From the NCBI GenBank assembly GCA_040752395.1, contig JBFMHD010000183.1, positions 1 to 5,596 on the forward strand: a stretch of DNA of 5,596 nt, read 5' to 3'. The first letter of the stretch is position 1, and every line of letters begins with the position of its first letter. This document shows, in pieces, positions 1-5,596 of the stretch. Made by a program: the position numbers and the translations under genes. Below the pieces are notes generated by a model. That model saw nothing but the letters and a program-made list of their open reading frames with translations. It was not told where the DNA came from and did not search any database. Source of the DNA: JBFMHD01 sp040752395 [NCBI: Candidatus Hydrogenedentota bacterium]. GTDB taxonomy: Bacteria; JBFMHD01.

Positions 1-63
1 GGGTTCTTGGGTTATTGCGTTTTTGCGCTCTACACAAAGGATGAAAAACTAAAGATGATATGA
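1..63 (+). CDS. 3' end of an upstream gene, partial (possible membrane protein tail)
   Basis: Reading from base 1 gives 20 codons followed by TGA at 61-63. The peptide begins with an uncharged, largely hydrophobic stretch (GFLGYCVFALYT) and ends in a charged tail (KDEKLKMI). This looks like a last transmembrane helix with a short cytoplasmic tail. The non-coding repeats start only 3 bases after the stop, which fits a gene end here. The fragment is too short to assign to a family. It does not obviously resemble the C-terminus of DisA, which precedes yacL in Bacillus. The open frame could also be chance. Confidence 0.45.
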   Translation, partial: GFLGYCVFALYTKDEKLKMI

Positions 64-66
64 AAA

Positions 67-127
67 GAGTCGTGAGTCACAAGTCGCAAGTCGTGAGTCA
101 AAACAGGACTCGAGACTCAAGACTTTT
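67..127. repeat. Degenerate 7-nt repeat array (AGTC type) with inverted second half
   Basis: Five consecutive 7-base units start at 67, 74, 81, 88 and 95: gagtcgt, gagtcac, aagtcgc, aagtcgt, gagtcaa. After a short gap, three units in the complementary orientation start at 107, 114 and 121: gactcga, gactcaa, gactttt. The two halves can pair as GAGTC/GACTC (95-99 with 107-111, 7-nt loop), AGTC/GACT (89-92 with 114-117) and AAGTC/GACTT (81-85 with 121-125). Two unpaired or wobble bases separate the stems. The block ends in TTTT, so it might also act as a weak terminator for the upstream gene. No function is known to me. Confidence 0.8.
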
Positions 128-132
128 CAGCA

Positions 133-184
133 GGCTCTGGGCTTTTGGCTCCAGCCGGCTGTAGTCCGTAGCCTGTAGCCTGTA
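133..184. repeat. Second 7-nt repeat block (GGCT and GCCTGTA types)
   Basis: Three units of GGCTNNN lie in register at 133, 140 and 147 (ggctctg, ggctttt, ggctcca). After a short phase break, four units follow at 157, 164, 171 and 178: ggctgta, gtccgta, gcctgta, gcctgta. The last two are identical. The period equals that of the preceding array but the sequence is different. GGCT and AGCC words recur on the two sides, so short hairpins are possible, for example 157-160 with 170-173. The block is more GC-rich than the surrounding genes. Confidence 0.75.
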
Positions 185-216
185 CCCCGAATTATTAGAG
201 TTGCGAAGTTTTTCAG

Positions 217-225
217 AGGAGGTGA
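217..225 (+). promoter_or_regulatory. Strong ribosome binding site for the yacL-like gene
   Basis: AGGAGGTGA is an extended match to the 3' end of 16S rRNA. It sits 5 bases before GTG at 231. It fixes the start at 231: the in-frame TTG at 201 would place this site inside the coding sequence. The four downstream genes have no comparable site. Confidence 0.85.
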
Positions 226-230
226 GAGAG

Positions 231-1241
231 GTGATAGTATTAAGGATTATTTTTTTATTCTTATTCATATTTAGTGGTATTTTGATAACTGAAAAGTTTA
301 GACCACAACAGGGGATATCTATTATTGGTATATTTGCAGGAATATTTATAGCTCTTTTAGCATGGGGGCTTGAACTGGCTTTAATGAATGTTCCTAAAAA
401 GAAGATATTTTTAGGAATGATAGGGTTATTTTTGGGTATACTCTTTTCGCGATATATAACATTATGGCTAATTTCAGGTCTCTATGTATTAGGTATGGAG
501 AGAGCAGAGTTTAATTTATTATCCAATGTCTTAAAGGTGCTAATAAGTATACTTGTAATATACCTGACAATGATATTTGTAATAAGAAAGGTACCGGAGA
601 TTGCGAATATCCTTGATAGTTTCAAAGAGAGCAGATTTGTAGAAGGCAGTCCAAAGGTTATTGACACCAGCGTGATTATCGATGGCAGGATATATGATAT
701 TCTTAAAACTGGTTTTATTGAAGGGAATGTAATTATACCGAGATTTATTCTTGAAGAGATACAGCAGATAGCAGATTCGTCAGACACGATTAAACGTAAT
801 AGAGGCCGGAGAGGACTCGAGATACTTAATCGCTTACAGAAAGAGCTTGAGGACAGGGTTCTGATAGTTGAGGACGATTATGAAGACATAAAAGAGATAG
901 ATTCTAAACTTGTTAAGATCGCTCAAACTTATCATGCTAAACTTATAACCAATGATTATAATTTAAATAAAATTGCTGAGCTTCAGAAAGTGGTTGTACT
1001 TAATGTTAATGAGTTGACCAATGCAATGAAACCCGTGGCAGTTCCTGGTGAAGAGATGAGGATTCAGGTTGTAAAAGAGGGTAAGGATGCGGGTCAGGGT
1101 GTCGGTTATTTATCTGATGGCACAATGGTTGTTGTTGAACAGGGCAAACGATTTATAGGTCGTGAAGCACGAGTTATTGTTACAAGTCTGCATCAGACCG
1201 CAGCTGGCAGAATGATATTTACTAAGTTAAAAGAGATGTAG
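231..1241 (+). CDS. yacL: Membrane-anchored PIN/TRAM domain protein, YacL family
   Basis: The protein has 336 residues from a GTG start chosen for the ideal ribosome binding site just upstream; an in-frame TTG at 201 would add 10 residues. The N-terminus has four hydrophobic segments (about residues 2-19, 29-52, 59-87 and 98-118). A PIN nuclease fold follows. Its likely acidic metal-binding residues are D145 ([10 protein letters not shown]), E175 or E176 (LEEIQQIAD), D224 (DSKLVKIA) and D242 (TNDYNL). A C-terminal TRAM domain, about 268-330, has the glycine-rich [11 protein letters not shown] stretch and the ending QTAAGRMIF usual in this family. The architecture matches Bacillus YacL, whose precise role is poorly defined; PIN domains are typically Mg-dependent RNases and TRAM domains bind RNA. 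Its place directly before ispD is the same as in Bacillus. RNase activity at the membrane is an inference from the domains. Confidence 0.93.
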   Translation: MIVLRIIFLFLFIFSGILITEKFRPQQGISIIGIFAGIFIALLAWGLELALMNVPKKKIFLGMIGLFLGILFSRYITLWLISGLYVLGMERAEFNLLSNVLKVLISILVIYLTMIFVIRKVPEIANILDSFKESRFVEGSPKVIDTSVIIDGRIYDILKTGFIEGNVIIPRFILEEIQQIADSSDTIKRNRGRRGLEILNRLQKELEDRVLIVEDDYEDIKEIDSKLVKIAQTYHAKLITNDYNLNKIAELQKVVVLNVNELTNAMKPVAVPGEEMRIQVVKEGKDAGQGVGYLSDGTMVVVEQGKRFIGREARVIVTSLHQTAAGRMIFTKLKEM

Positions 1242-1425
1242 AAAGTTATCCCCTGAAGTCTTGTAGTAGAGTTCTTAAATTCGGTGTTCGGTTCATCCAA
1301 CCACCAATTATTTATTAGACAGCTATTATTTTCTGGCAATTTGTGGGCGGCGCTTGCATCTTGCCTCTTGTTTCTTGCTTCTATAACTGAGGAATTCCAT
1401 AAGAAAGATATTATGGGGTCAATTA
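1242..1425. other. Spacer between yacL-like gene and ispD
   Basis: This 184-base spacer interrupts an otherwise tightly packed operon. It contains a 7-nt repeat block (1355-1382) and a shorter pair of 7-nt units, attcggt and gttcggt (1279-1292). I found no convincing promoter, terminator hairpin or RNA gene. Just before ispD the only ribosome-binding-like element is a weak GGGG at 1415-1418, 7 bases from the ATG. A TGAGGA further upstream (1388-1392 region) is too far away to serve that start. Confidence 0.6.
1355..1382. repeat. 7-nt repeat block (TGYNTCT type)
   Basis: Four consecutive 7-base units lie in perfect register: tgcatct, tgcctct, tgtttct, tgcttct. On the opposite strand they read as AGANRCA repeats. 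The period is the same as in the arrays upstream of the yacL-like gene, but the consensus differs. Confidence 0.75.
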
Positions 1426-2091
1426 ATGAAACATGGACTTGTGATTGCATGTGGTGGGATCGGGTCACGACTATATAAATCTATCCCTAAACAGTTTGTT
1501 TTGATTAAAAACAAGCCCCTCTTGTTCTGGACCCTGAAAAATATCCTCAAGTTTAAGTTTAATGAAATTGTTGTAACTTATCCCAGAGGGTATAAACTGC
1601 ATACCGAAGATATCTGTAAAAATTTTGAGAATATACTTTTAGTTGAAGGTGGAAAAAGAAGACAGGATAGCGTTAGAAATGCAGTCAATTGTTTGAAATC
1701 ATCAGATGTTCTTTTTATACATGATGGAGTCAGACCATTTGTAAACAAAAGATTAATCAATTCTCTTCTTAAGTCCATTGGTGACAATAGTGGTATTATA
1801 CCTGTTTTAAAAATACCAGAAACAGTAAAAGAGATTTGCTCTGATAGAACGACTAAAACAATAGACCGCAAGAATTTATATCTTATTCAGACCCCACAGG
1901 TATTTTACCTTAAGCATTACCTTAAAGTTTTGGATAAAGTTGATTTTAGCATTGAATATACTGATGATGCTCAGATGTTTGAGATGCTCGGGGAAAGTAT
2001 TGCTACTATCGAAGGATTGAGATATAATATAAAGATTACATATGACGAAGATATTATTCTGGCTGAAAAGCTACTTGAGATATTTATATGA
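1426..2091 (+). CDS. ispD: 2-C-methyl-D-erythritol 4-phosphate cytidylyltransferase (IspD)
   Basis: IspD joins MEP and CTP to give CDP-methylerythritol plus pyrophosphate, the third step of the MEP isoprenoid pathway in the cytoplasm. The 221 residues match the usual family length. The N-terminal nucleotide-binding loop reads ACGGIGSRL then IPKQF, with R15 and K22 aligning to the catalytic Arg and Lys of E. coli IspD. Further family motifs are GGKRRQDSV (75-83), HDGVRPF with D100 (usually HDAARPF), DRKNLYLIQTPQ with R148 (147-158), TDDAQMFE (179-186) and NIKITYDED with K203, where the usual Pro before Glu-Asp is Asp. ATG 1426 places the glycine loop 8 residues in, as expected. The preceding ribosome site is weak. 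The stop overlaps the ispF start by 4 bases, which suggests translational coupling. Confidence 0.96.
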   Translation: MKHGLVIACGGIGSRLYKSIPKQFVLIKNKPLLFWTLKNILKFKFNEIVVTYPRGYKLHTEDICKNFENILLVEGGKRRQDSVRNAVNCLKSSDVLFIHDGVRPFVNKRLINSLLKSIGDNSGIIPVLKIPETVKEICSDRTTKTIDRKNLYLIQTPQVFYLKHYLKVLDKVDFSIEYTDDAQMFEMLGESIATIEGLRYNIKITYDEDIILAEKLLEIFI

Positions 2092-2564
2092 CCAAGATAA
2101 GAACAGGTATCGGTGTAGATGTACACAAATTTAAAAAAGGGAAAGGAATTATACTTGGTGGAGTTTATATTCCCTATATTAAGTCATTAAAAGGTTATTC
2201 TGATGCGGATGTTCTCATACATTCTATTATGGATGCATTACTTGGGGCAGTTTCACTCCAGGATATAGGTTTTTATTTTCCTTGTTCTGAGCCGGAGTAT
2301 AAGAACATATCGAGTTTACTATTACTTAAAAGAGTATGTAGTCTGATAAAAAAGAAGAGATTTAGAATAATAAATATAAATAGTATGATTTTAGCTCAGG
2401 AACCTAAACTCAGTACCTATAGAGAGGCAATGATAAAAAATGTTGAAGAAATTAGCGGTAAAGATACGTTTTCTGTTCAATTTTCAACAACTGAGCATCT
2501 CGGGTTTATTGGTAGAAAAGAGGGGATCTTGAGTATAACCTCAGTTTTAGTAGAGAAGATATGA
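2088..2564 (+). CDS. ispF: 2-C-methyl-D-erythritol 2,4-cyclodiphosphate synthase (IspF)
   Basis: IspF cyclises CDP-methylerythritol 2-phosphate to MEcPP, releasing CMP. It is the fifth step of the MEP pathway and the enzyme is normally a homotrimer with metal sites. The length of 158 residues is normal. The metal ligands are present as D11 and H13 (GVDVHKF) and H45 (DADVLIH). Other family motifs are DALLGAVSLQDIG (49-61), AQEPKL (103-108) and STTEHLGFIGRKEG (133-146) with E136. Three usually conserved positions differ. The His in the GHSDAD-type motif is Y37, the FPDTDP motif reads FPCSEP with C66 in place of Asp, and the Lys or Gly of TTEKLGF is H137. The gene overlaps ispD before it and gltX after it by 4 bases each. 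Identity is secure; full activity is likely but not certain given the substitutions. Confidence 0.95.
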   Translation: MTKIRTGIGVDVHKFKKGKGIILGGVYIPYIKSLKGYSDADVLIHSIMDALLGAVSLQDIGFYFPCSEPEYKNISSLLLLKRVCSLIKKKRFRIININSMILAQEPKLSTYREAMIKNVEEISGKDTFSVQFSTTEHLGFIGRKEGILSITSVLVEKI

Positions 2565-3859
2565 TACGAGTCAGGTTTGCACCTTCAAATACAGGCTATC
2601 TTCATATTGGTAACTGCCGCGTAGCATTATATAACTATCTCCTATCGAAAAAACATAATGGAACTTTTATTCTTCGCATAGAAGACACTGATAAATTACG
2701 TTCCAGCGAAGAGTTTACGCATAATGTTTTAGATTCATTAAAATTTCTTGGTATCGAATGGGATGAGGGACCGTATTTTCAGTCACAAAGATTTAACAGG
2801 CATCTTGAAATCGCAAACAAACTTGAAAAAGATGGTATATTAAAAAGAAGCAAAAAACAGGGTGGAGATATGAAAGAAGCGTTGGCGTATAAGTTTCCTT
2901 ACCAGGACGTAGAATTCAAAGATGAGTTAAGAGGTGTTATAAAGAAAGATAAGGAAACAATAAAAAATATTGAAGAACTTGTAATACTACGGAGTGACGG
3001 GACCCCAACATATAATTTTTGCTGTGTCGTTGACGATTATGATATGAAGATTACAGATGTTATACGCGGGGAAGACCATATTGAGAATACCTGGAAACAG
3101 ATTTTATTATACCGCGTACTAGGGTGGCAGATACCACGATTTGTGCATCTCCCACTTATACTTGGTAGTGATGGTAAACCGTTATCAAAAAGACACGGAC
3201 ACACCTCTATAGATGAATTTAGAAAAGAAGGATATGTAAAAGAAGCATTGGTGAATTATCTTGCGCTTTTAGGCTGGTCACATCCAGAGGGAAAAGATGA
3301 GTTCGAATTAAATGAACTTATTGAAAATTTCTCGATTGAAAGAGTTAACAAATCAGCCGCAATATTTGATGAGAAAAAGTTAAAATGGCTGAATGGCATA
3401 AAGATAAGAAAATTAACCCCCAAAGTATGGGCTGAACGAATTAATGAATATAATAAAGATAACCCTGTAATAAAAAATTTTGTTGTTAAACCAGAATTTT
3501 ATAATGCATTTAAAGACCATGGAGAGACTTTGCCGGAAGTACTTGAAAATATGAAAACTCTTACATCTTCTAAAATAGAAGATTTAAAACTTGTGGATGA
3601 GATTAAAACTAAAAAAGTGCTCTTTGATAAAGTCTATGATTATTTTAGCAACCAGGAGAAACTTGATCCTACTTCTATAATGACATTATTAAAAGAAATT
3701 CAAAAAGAGACAGGGATTAAGGGTAAGGAGTTGTATCATACTTTTAGAATATTGATAACAGGTAGAGAAAAAGGACCTGAACTTGATAAATTAATCGGTA
3801 TAATGAATATTACTTTAATAAAAAATAGACTCAATAAGTTTAAAGAGTCAATCCAATGA
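2561..3859 (+). CDS. gltX: Glutamyl-tRNA synthetase (GluRS), short divergent form
   Basis: This class I synthetase attaches glutamate to tRNA(Glu) using ATP. The HIGH-type signature is FAPSNTGYLHIGN (7-18), and RIEDTD (39-44) follows. The core continues with ILRSDGTPTYNF (142-153), VIRGEDH (167-173) and the KMSKS equivalent PLSKRHG (207-213). A helical anticodon-binding half ends with LYHTFRILITGREKGPEL (391-408), so the C-terminus is complete. The 432 residues are short compared with about 465-500 for common bacterial GluRS. The loss lies around residues 90-112, where the usual Cys-rich CYC...YDGRCR insertion is missing and the chain runs straight into AYKFP. PSPTG reads PSNTG and GARTAL reads NCRVAL. 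Whether it charges tRNA(Gln) as well cannot be told from sequence. The start overlaps the ispF stop (ATGA). Confidence 0.94.
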   Translation: MIRVRFAPSNTGYLHIGNCRVALYNYLLSKKHNGTFILRIEDTDKLRSSEEFTHNVLDSLKFLGIEWDEGPYFQSQRFNRHLEIANKLEKDGILKRSKKQGGDMKEALAYKFPYQDVEFKDELRGVIKKDKETIKNIEELVILRSDGTPTYNFCCVVDDYDMKITDVIRGEDHIENTWKQILLYRVLGWQIPRFVHLPLILGSDGKPLSKRHGHTSIDEFRKEGYVKEALVNYLALLGWSHPEGKDEFELNELIENFSIERVNKSAAIFDEKKLKWLNGIKIRKLTPKVWAERINEYNKDNPVIKNFVVKPEFYNAFKDHGETLPEVLENMKTLTSSKIEDLKLVDEIKTKKVLFDKVYDYFSNQEKLDPTSIMTLLKEIQKETGIKGKELYHTFRILITGREKGPELDKLIGIMNITLIKNRLNKFKESIQ

Positions 3860-5220
3860 GTATCAGGATATTTAATACTCTCACAGGCAGGATAGAAGAG
3901 ATACACTCATTAAGAAACGATAAATCGATAGGAATGTACGTTTGTGGTGTTACTGTATACGATTATTCACATATAGGCCATGCACGGGGTGCTATACTCT
4001 TTGATGTATTCAGGAGATTTTTAATCCAAGAGGGGTTTAAAGTTACCTATGTAAGAAATATCACTGATATAGATGATAAAATAATCAATCGGGCTATTTC
4101 GGAAAAGACGCCCTGGGATGAAATAGCAAAAAAATATACAGAAGAATATTACAAAGATATGGAGTTATTACGGGTTGATAAAGCAACGATAGAACCTAAA
4201 GCTACAGAACATATTCCCGAAATGATAGAGATAGTAGCTGGTTTGCTACAAAAAGGGTATGCATACGACTCTTGTGGCGATATATATTTTTCAATAGATA
4301 AATTTCCTGCTTACGGTAAATTATCTAAAAAAAATTTACAGGAGCTGATAGCAGGGGCCCGGGTGGAGGTAAGCGAGAAGAAAAGGAACCCACTTGATTT
4401 TGTTTTATGGAAATATTCTAAAGAGAACGAGCCTTCGTGGGATAGCCCCTGGGGCAAGGGACGGCCTGGCTGGCATATAGAATGTTCAGCTATGAGTATG
4501 AAATATTTAGGAGAGAGTTTTGAGATACATTGTGGAGGTAGTGACCTGATTTTTCCACACCATGAGAATGAGATAGCACAGAGCGAGGCATATACAGGCA
4601 AAGAGTTTGCCAGATACTGGGTTCACAATGCGTTTGTAACTATTAACAAAGAAAAGATGTCTAAATCTTTAGGTAATTTTTTTACTATACGTGAGGCGCT
4701 CAAAAGATGGTCACCTGAAGCTATTAGACATTTTATATTAAAAACAAAATACTCCCACCCGCTTAATTTCTCTATCGAGGATCTCGATGCATCAGAGTCA
4801 GCGGTTATGCGCTTAAAAGATTTAAAAACAAGACTTGATGAATTGAATGTTTGTTCAACTACCAAAGAAACCGCTGAGATCGAGGAGTTTTATAATAGTT
4901 TAAAAGACGATTTTAATACTGGTAAAGCTATTGGAATAATGTTTGAGCTGGTATCTGAGATAAATAAATGTATAGAAGCAAATAATTTAAAAGAGATTGC
5001 AGAACATCGGGACACTTTGTATAGAATGGACGATTTATTCAAGATAATACCTGTTATTAAAGACGAGATCACAAGCGAGGATGTGGCATTAATTATGGAG
5101 CGAGAGCAGGCAAGAGAACGTAAGGATTATAAATGTGCTGATGAGATCCGATTACTCCTTGAAAAACGAGGGATATACCTCAAAGACACCAAATCTGGCA
5201 CCAAATGGTATAAAAAATAA
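3856..5220 (+). CDS. cysS: Cysteinyl-tRNA synthetase (CysRS)
   Basis: This class I synthetase charges tRNA(Cys) with cysteine. The 454 residues are close to the family norm. The catalytic zinc ligands are all present: C30 (MYVCGVTVYD), C210 (GWHIECSAM), H235 and E239 (FPHHENEIAQ). The HIGH motif is H39-I-G-H42 and the KMSKS motif is K267-S271 (EKMSKSLGNFF). The FEIHCGGSDLIFPHH stretch is typical. The C-terminal anticodon region ends in the family's usual ADEIR...GI.L.D...GT.WY pattern (428-452). The gene starts inside the gltX stop (ATGA overlap). In Bacillus, cysE lies between gltX and cysS; here it does not. No clear terminator follows the TAA. Confidence 0.97.
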   Translation: MSIRIFNTLTGRIEEIHSLRNDKSIGMYVCGVTVYDYSHIGHARGAILFDVFRRFLIQEGFKVTYVRNITDIDDKIINRAISEKTPWDEIAKKYTEEYYKDMELLRVDKATIEPKATEHIPEMIEIVAGLLQKGYAYDSCGDIYFSIDKFPAYGKLSKKNLQELIAGARVEVSEKKRNPLDFVLWKYSKENEPSWDSPWGKGRPGWHIECSAMSMKYLGESFEIHCGGSDLIFPHHENEIAQSEAYTGKEFARYWVHNAFVTINKEKMSKSLGNFFTIREALKRWSPEAIRHFILKTKYSHPLNFSIEDLDASESAVMRLKDLKTRLDELNVCSTTKETAEIEEFYNSLKDDFNTGKAIGIMFELVSEINKCIEANNLKEIAEHRDTLYRMDDLFKIIPVIKDEITSEDVALIMEREQARERKDYKCADEIRLLLEKRGIYLKDTKSGTKWYKK

Positions 5221-5596
5221 TAAATTGAAATTCTGCAAAAAATATATCTAAAAACTTAATATGAGTGCCAGACGCACAACCATATCAATTGATGGAAATA
5301 GCAATTTGAAAAGAAAAGAGTTATTCGATTGGTACAAAAATATAAAAACCGGAAGGAGCCAGCCTGTTCCAAGACATACTGAGATTGAAGACGGTCTCAA
5401 TCAAAGAAACGGCGTTTGTGGGTTGGAGGTTTTTTTAACACGGGTTTTATATCAGGCTTATAGTCACCTACTAAATAATCTTTGATGGAACGAAATAACA
5501 AAGGATATAGATTTTGTGAGGGTAGATCAGTGTGAATGACAATCGCGGTCATAGAAGTATGGGTTAATAAATAATGGCTTTCAGCTGAATAGGTAT
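5221..5596. other. Region after the operon with no convincing gene
   Basis: Apart from a doubtful small reading frame at 5261-5485, no gene is supported on either strand in these 376 bases. A minus-strand frame of 51 codons (5397-5552) has no recognisable motif. There is a near-palindrome at 5383-5402 (GATTGA...TCAATC) and a short ATGAC/GTCAT inverted repeat near 5535-5552, both weak. I see no RNA gene, insertion-sequence end or strong terminator. Decayed sequence or the leader of the next gene are both possible. Confidence 0.5.
5261..5485 (+). CDS. Small doubtful ORF with a HicA-like segment, possibly a gene remnant
   Basis: The frame has 74 codons with ATG at 5261 and no visible ribosome binding site. 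Residues about 24-46 (DWYKN, TGRSQPVPRH, TEIEDGL) resemble the strand and loop region of HicA-type mRNA interferase toxins, where a TGR.x.PVPRH-like stretch follows the catalytic Gly-Ser-His. That catalytic motif is absent here: the preceding residues are KRKELF. After EDGL the expected helical C-terminus is replaced by an unrelated sequence. If the likeness is real, this is an inactive fragment or a frameshifted pseudogene. It may equally be a chance open frame. No HicB antitoxin partner is seen in the window. Confidence 0.28.
   Translation: MSARRTTISIDGNSNLKRKELFDWYKNIKTGRSQPVPRHTEIEDGLNQRNGVCGLEVFLTRVLYQAYSHLLNNL

Noticed and set aside
107-130. Rho-independent terminator for the upstream gene
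   Set aside because: The stem is interrupted every few bases and the T-run is only four and lies partly inside the stem. It is noted as possible but is not supported as a separate feature.
67-184. CRISPR array
   Set aside because: Units are 7 bases with no spacers of 25-40 bases, and no cas genes are nearby.
482-787. Antisense ORFs inside the yacL-like gene and likewise within ispD and cysS (for example 1578-1871, 4311-4601, 4623-4865, 4890-5072)
   Set aside because: They lie fully opposite well-recognised genes and show no motifs of their own.
1193-1468. Minus-strand ORF across the yacL-ispD spacer
   Set aside because: It overlaps both flanking genes and the repeat block, and its translation shows no recognisable domain.
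1284-1478. 64-codon plus-strand ORF before ispD
   Set aside because: It has no family resemblance or ribosome site, covers the heptamer spacer and overlaps the ispD start in another frame. It is open by chance.
5383-5402. Near-palindrome as an operator or terminator
   Set aside because: The arms are short with an imperfect centre, no T-run follows, and it falls within the doubtful small ORF.
5397-5552. 51-codon minus-strand ORF after cysS
   Set aside because: It has no recognised motif or clear ribosome site. It is short enough to be chance in AT-rich DNA.

Overview
The window is AT-rich bacterial DNA. It carries a compact housekeeping operon on the plus strand, with short spacers around the first gene that are full of odd repeats. 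The gene order is a membrane PIN/TRAM protein (YacL type), ispD, ispF, gltX, cysS. This matches the conserved Bacillus subtilis order yacL-ispD-ispF-gltX-cysE-cysS, except that no cysE lies between gltX and cysS. The organism cannot be named from the sequence. The AT-rich coding, divergent enzymes and seven-base-periodic intergenic repeats suggest an uncultured lineage rather than B. subtilis itself. An Omnitrophota-like or other PVC-related bacterium is a guess only.

Bases 1-63 look like the 3' end of an upstream gene, possibly coding for a membrane protein tail. Bases 64-230 form a spacer built mostly of degenerate 7-nt repeats, first AGTC-type and then GGCT/GCCTGTA-type. It ends in a strong Shine-Dalgarno sequence for the yacL-like gene (231-1241, GTG start). 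A second spacer (1242-1425) again contains 7-nt repeats. From 1426 to 5220 the four genes ispD, ispF, gltX and cysS are joined by three identical-style ATGA stop/start overlaps, so they are probably co-transcribed and translationally coupled. After cysS there are about 376 bases with no convincing gene. They contain one small doubtful reading frame whose middle resembles a HicA-type toxin segment.

Functionally, IspD and IspF catalyse the third and fifth steps of the non-mevalonate (MEP) isoprenoid pathway. The kinase IspE, which acts between them, is not in the window. GltX and CysS charge tRNA with glutamate and cysteine. The YacL-type protein anchors a PIN nuclease fold and a TRAM RNA-binding domain to the membrane. 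I see no exotic defence or mobile system. The most unusual signals are the families of 7-nt repeats, including one block arranged as an imperfect hairpin, a glutamyl-tRNA synthetase that lacks the usual Cys-rich insertion, and altered active-site-region residues in IspF.
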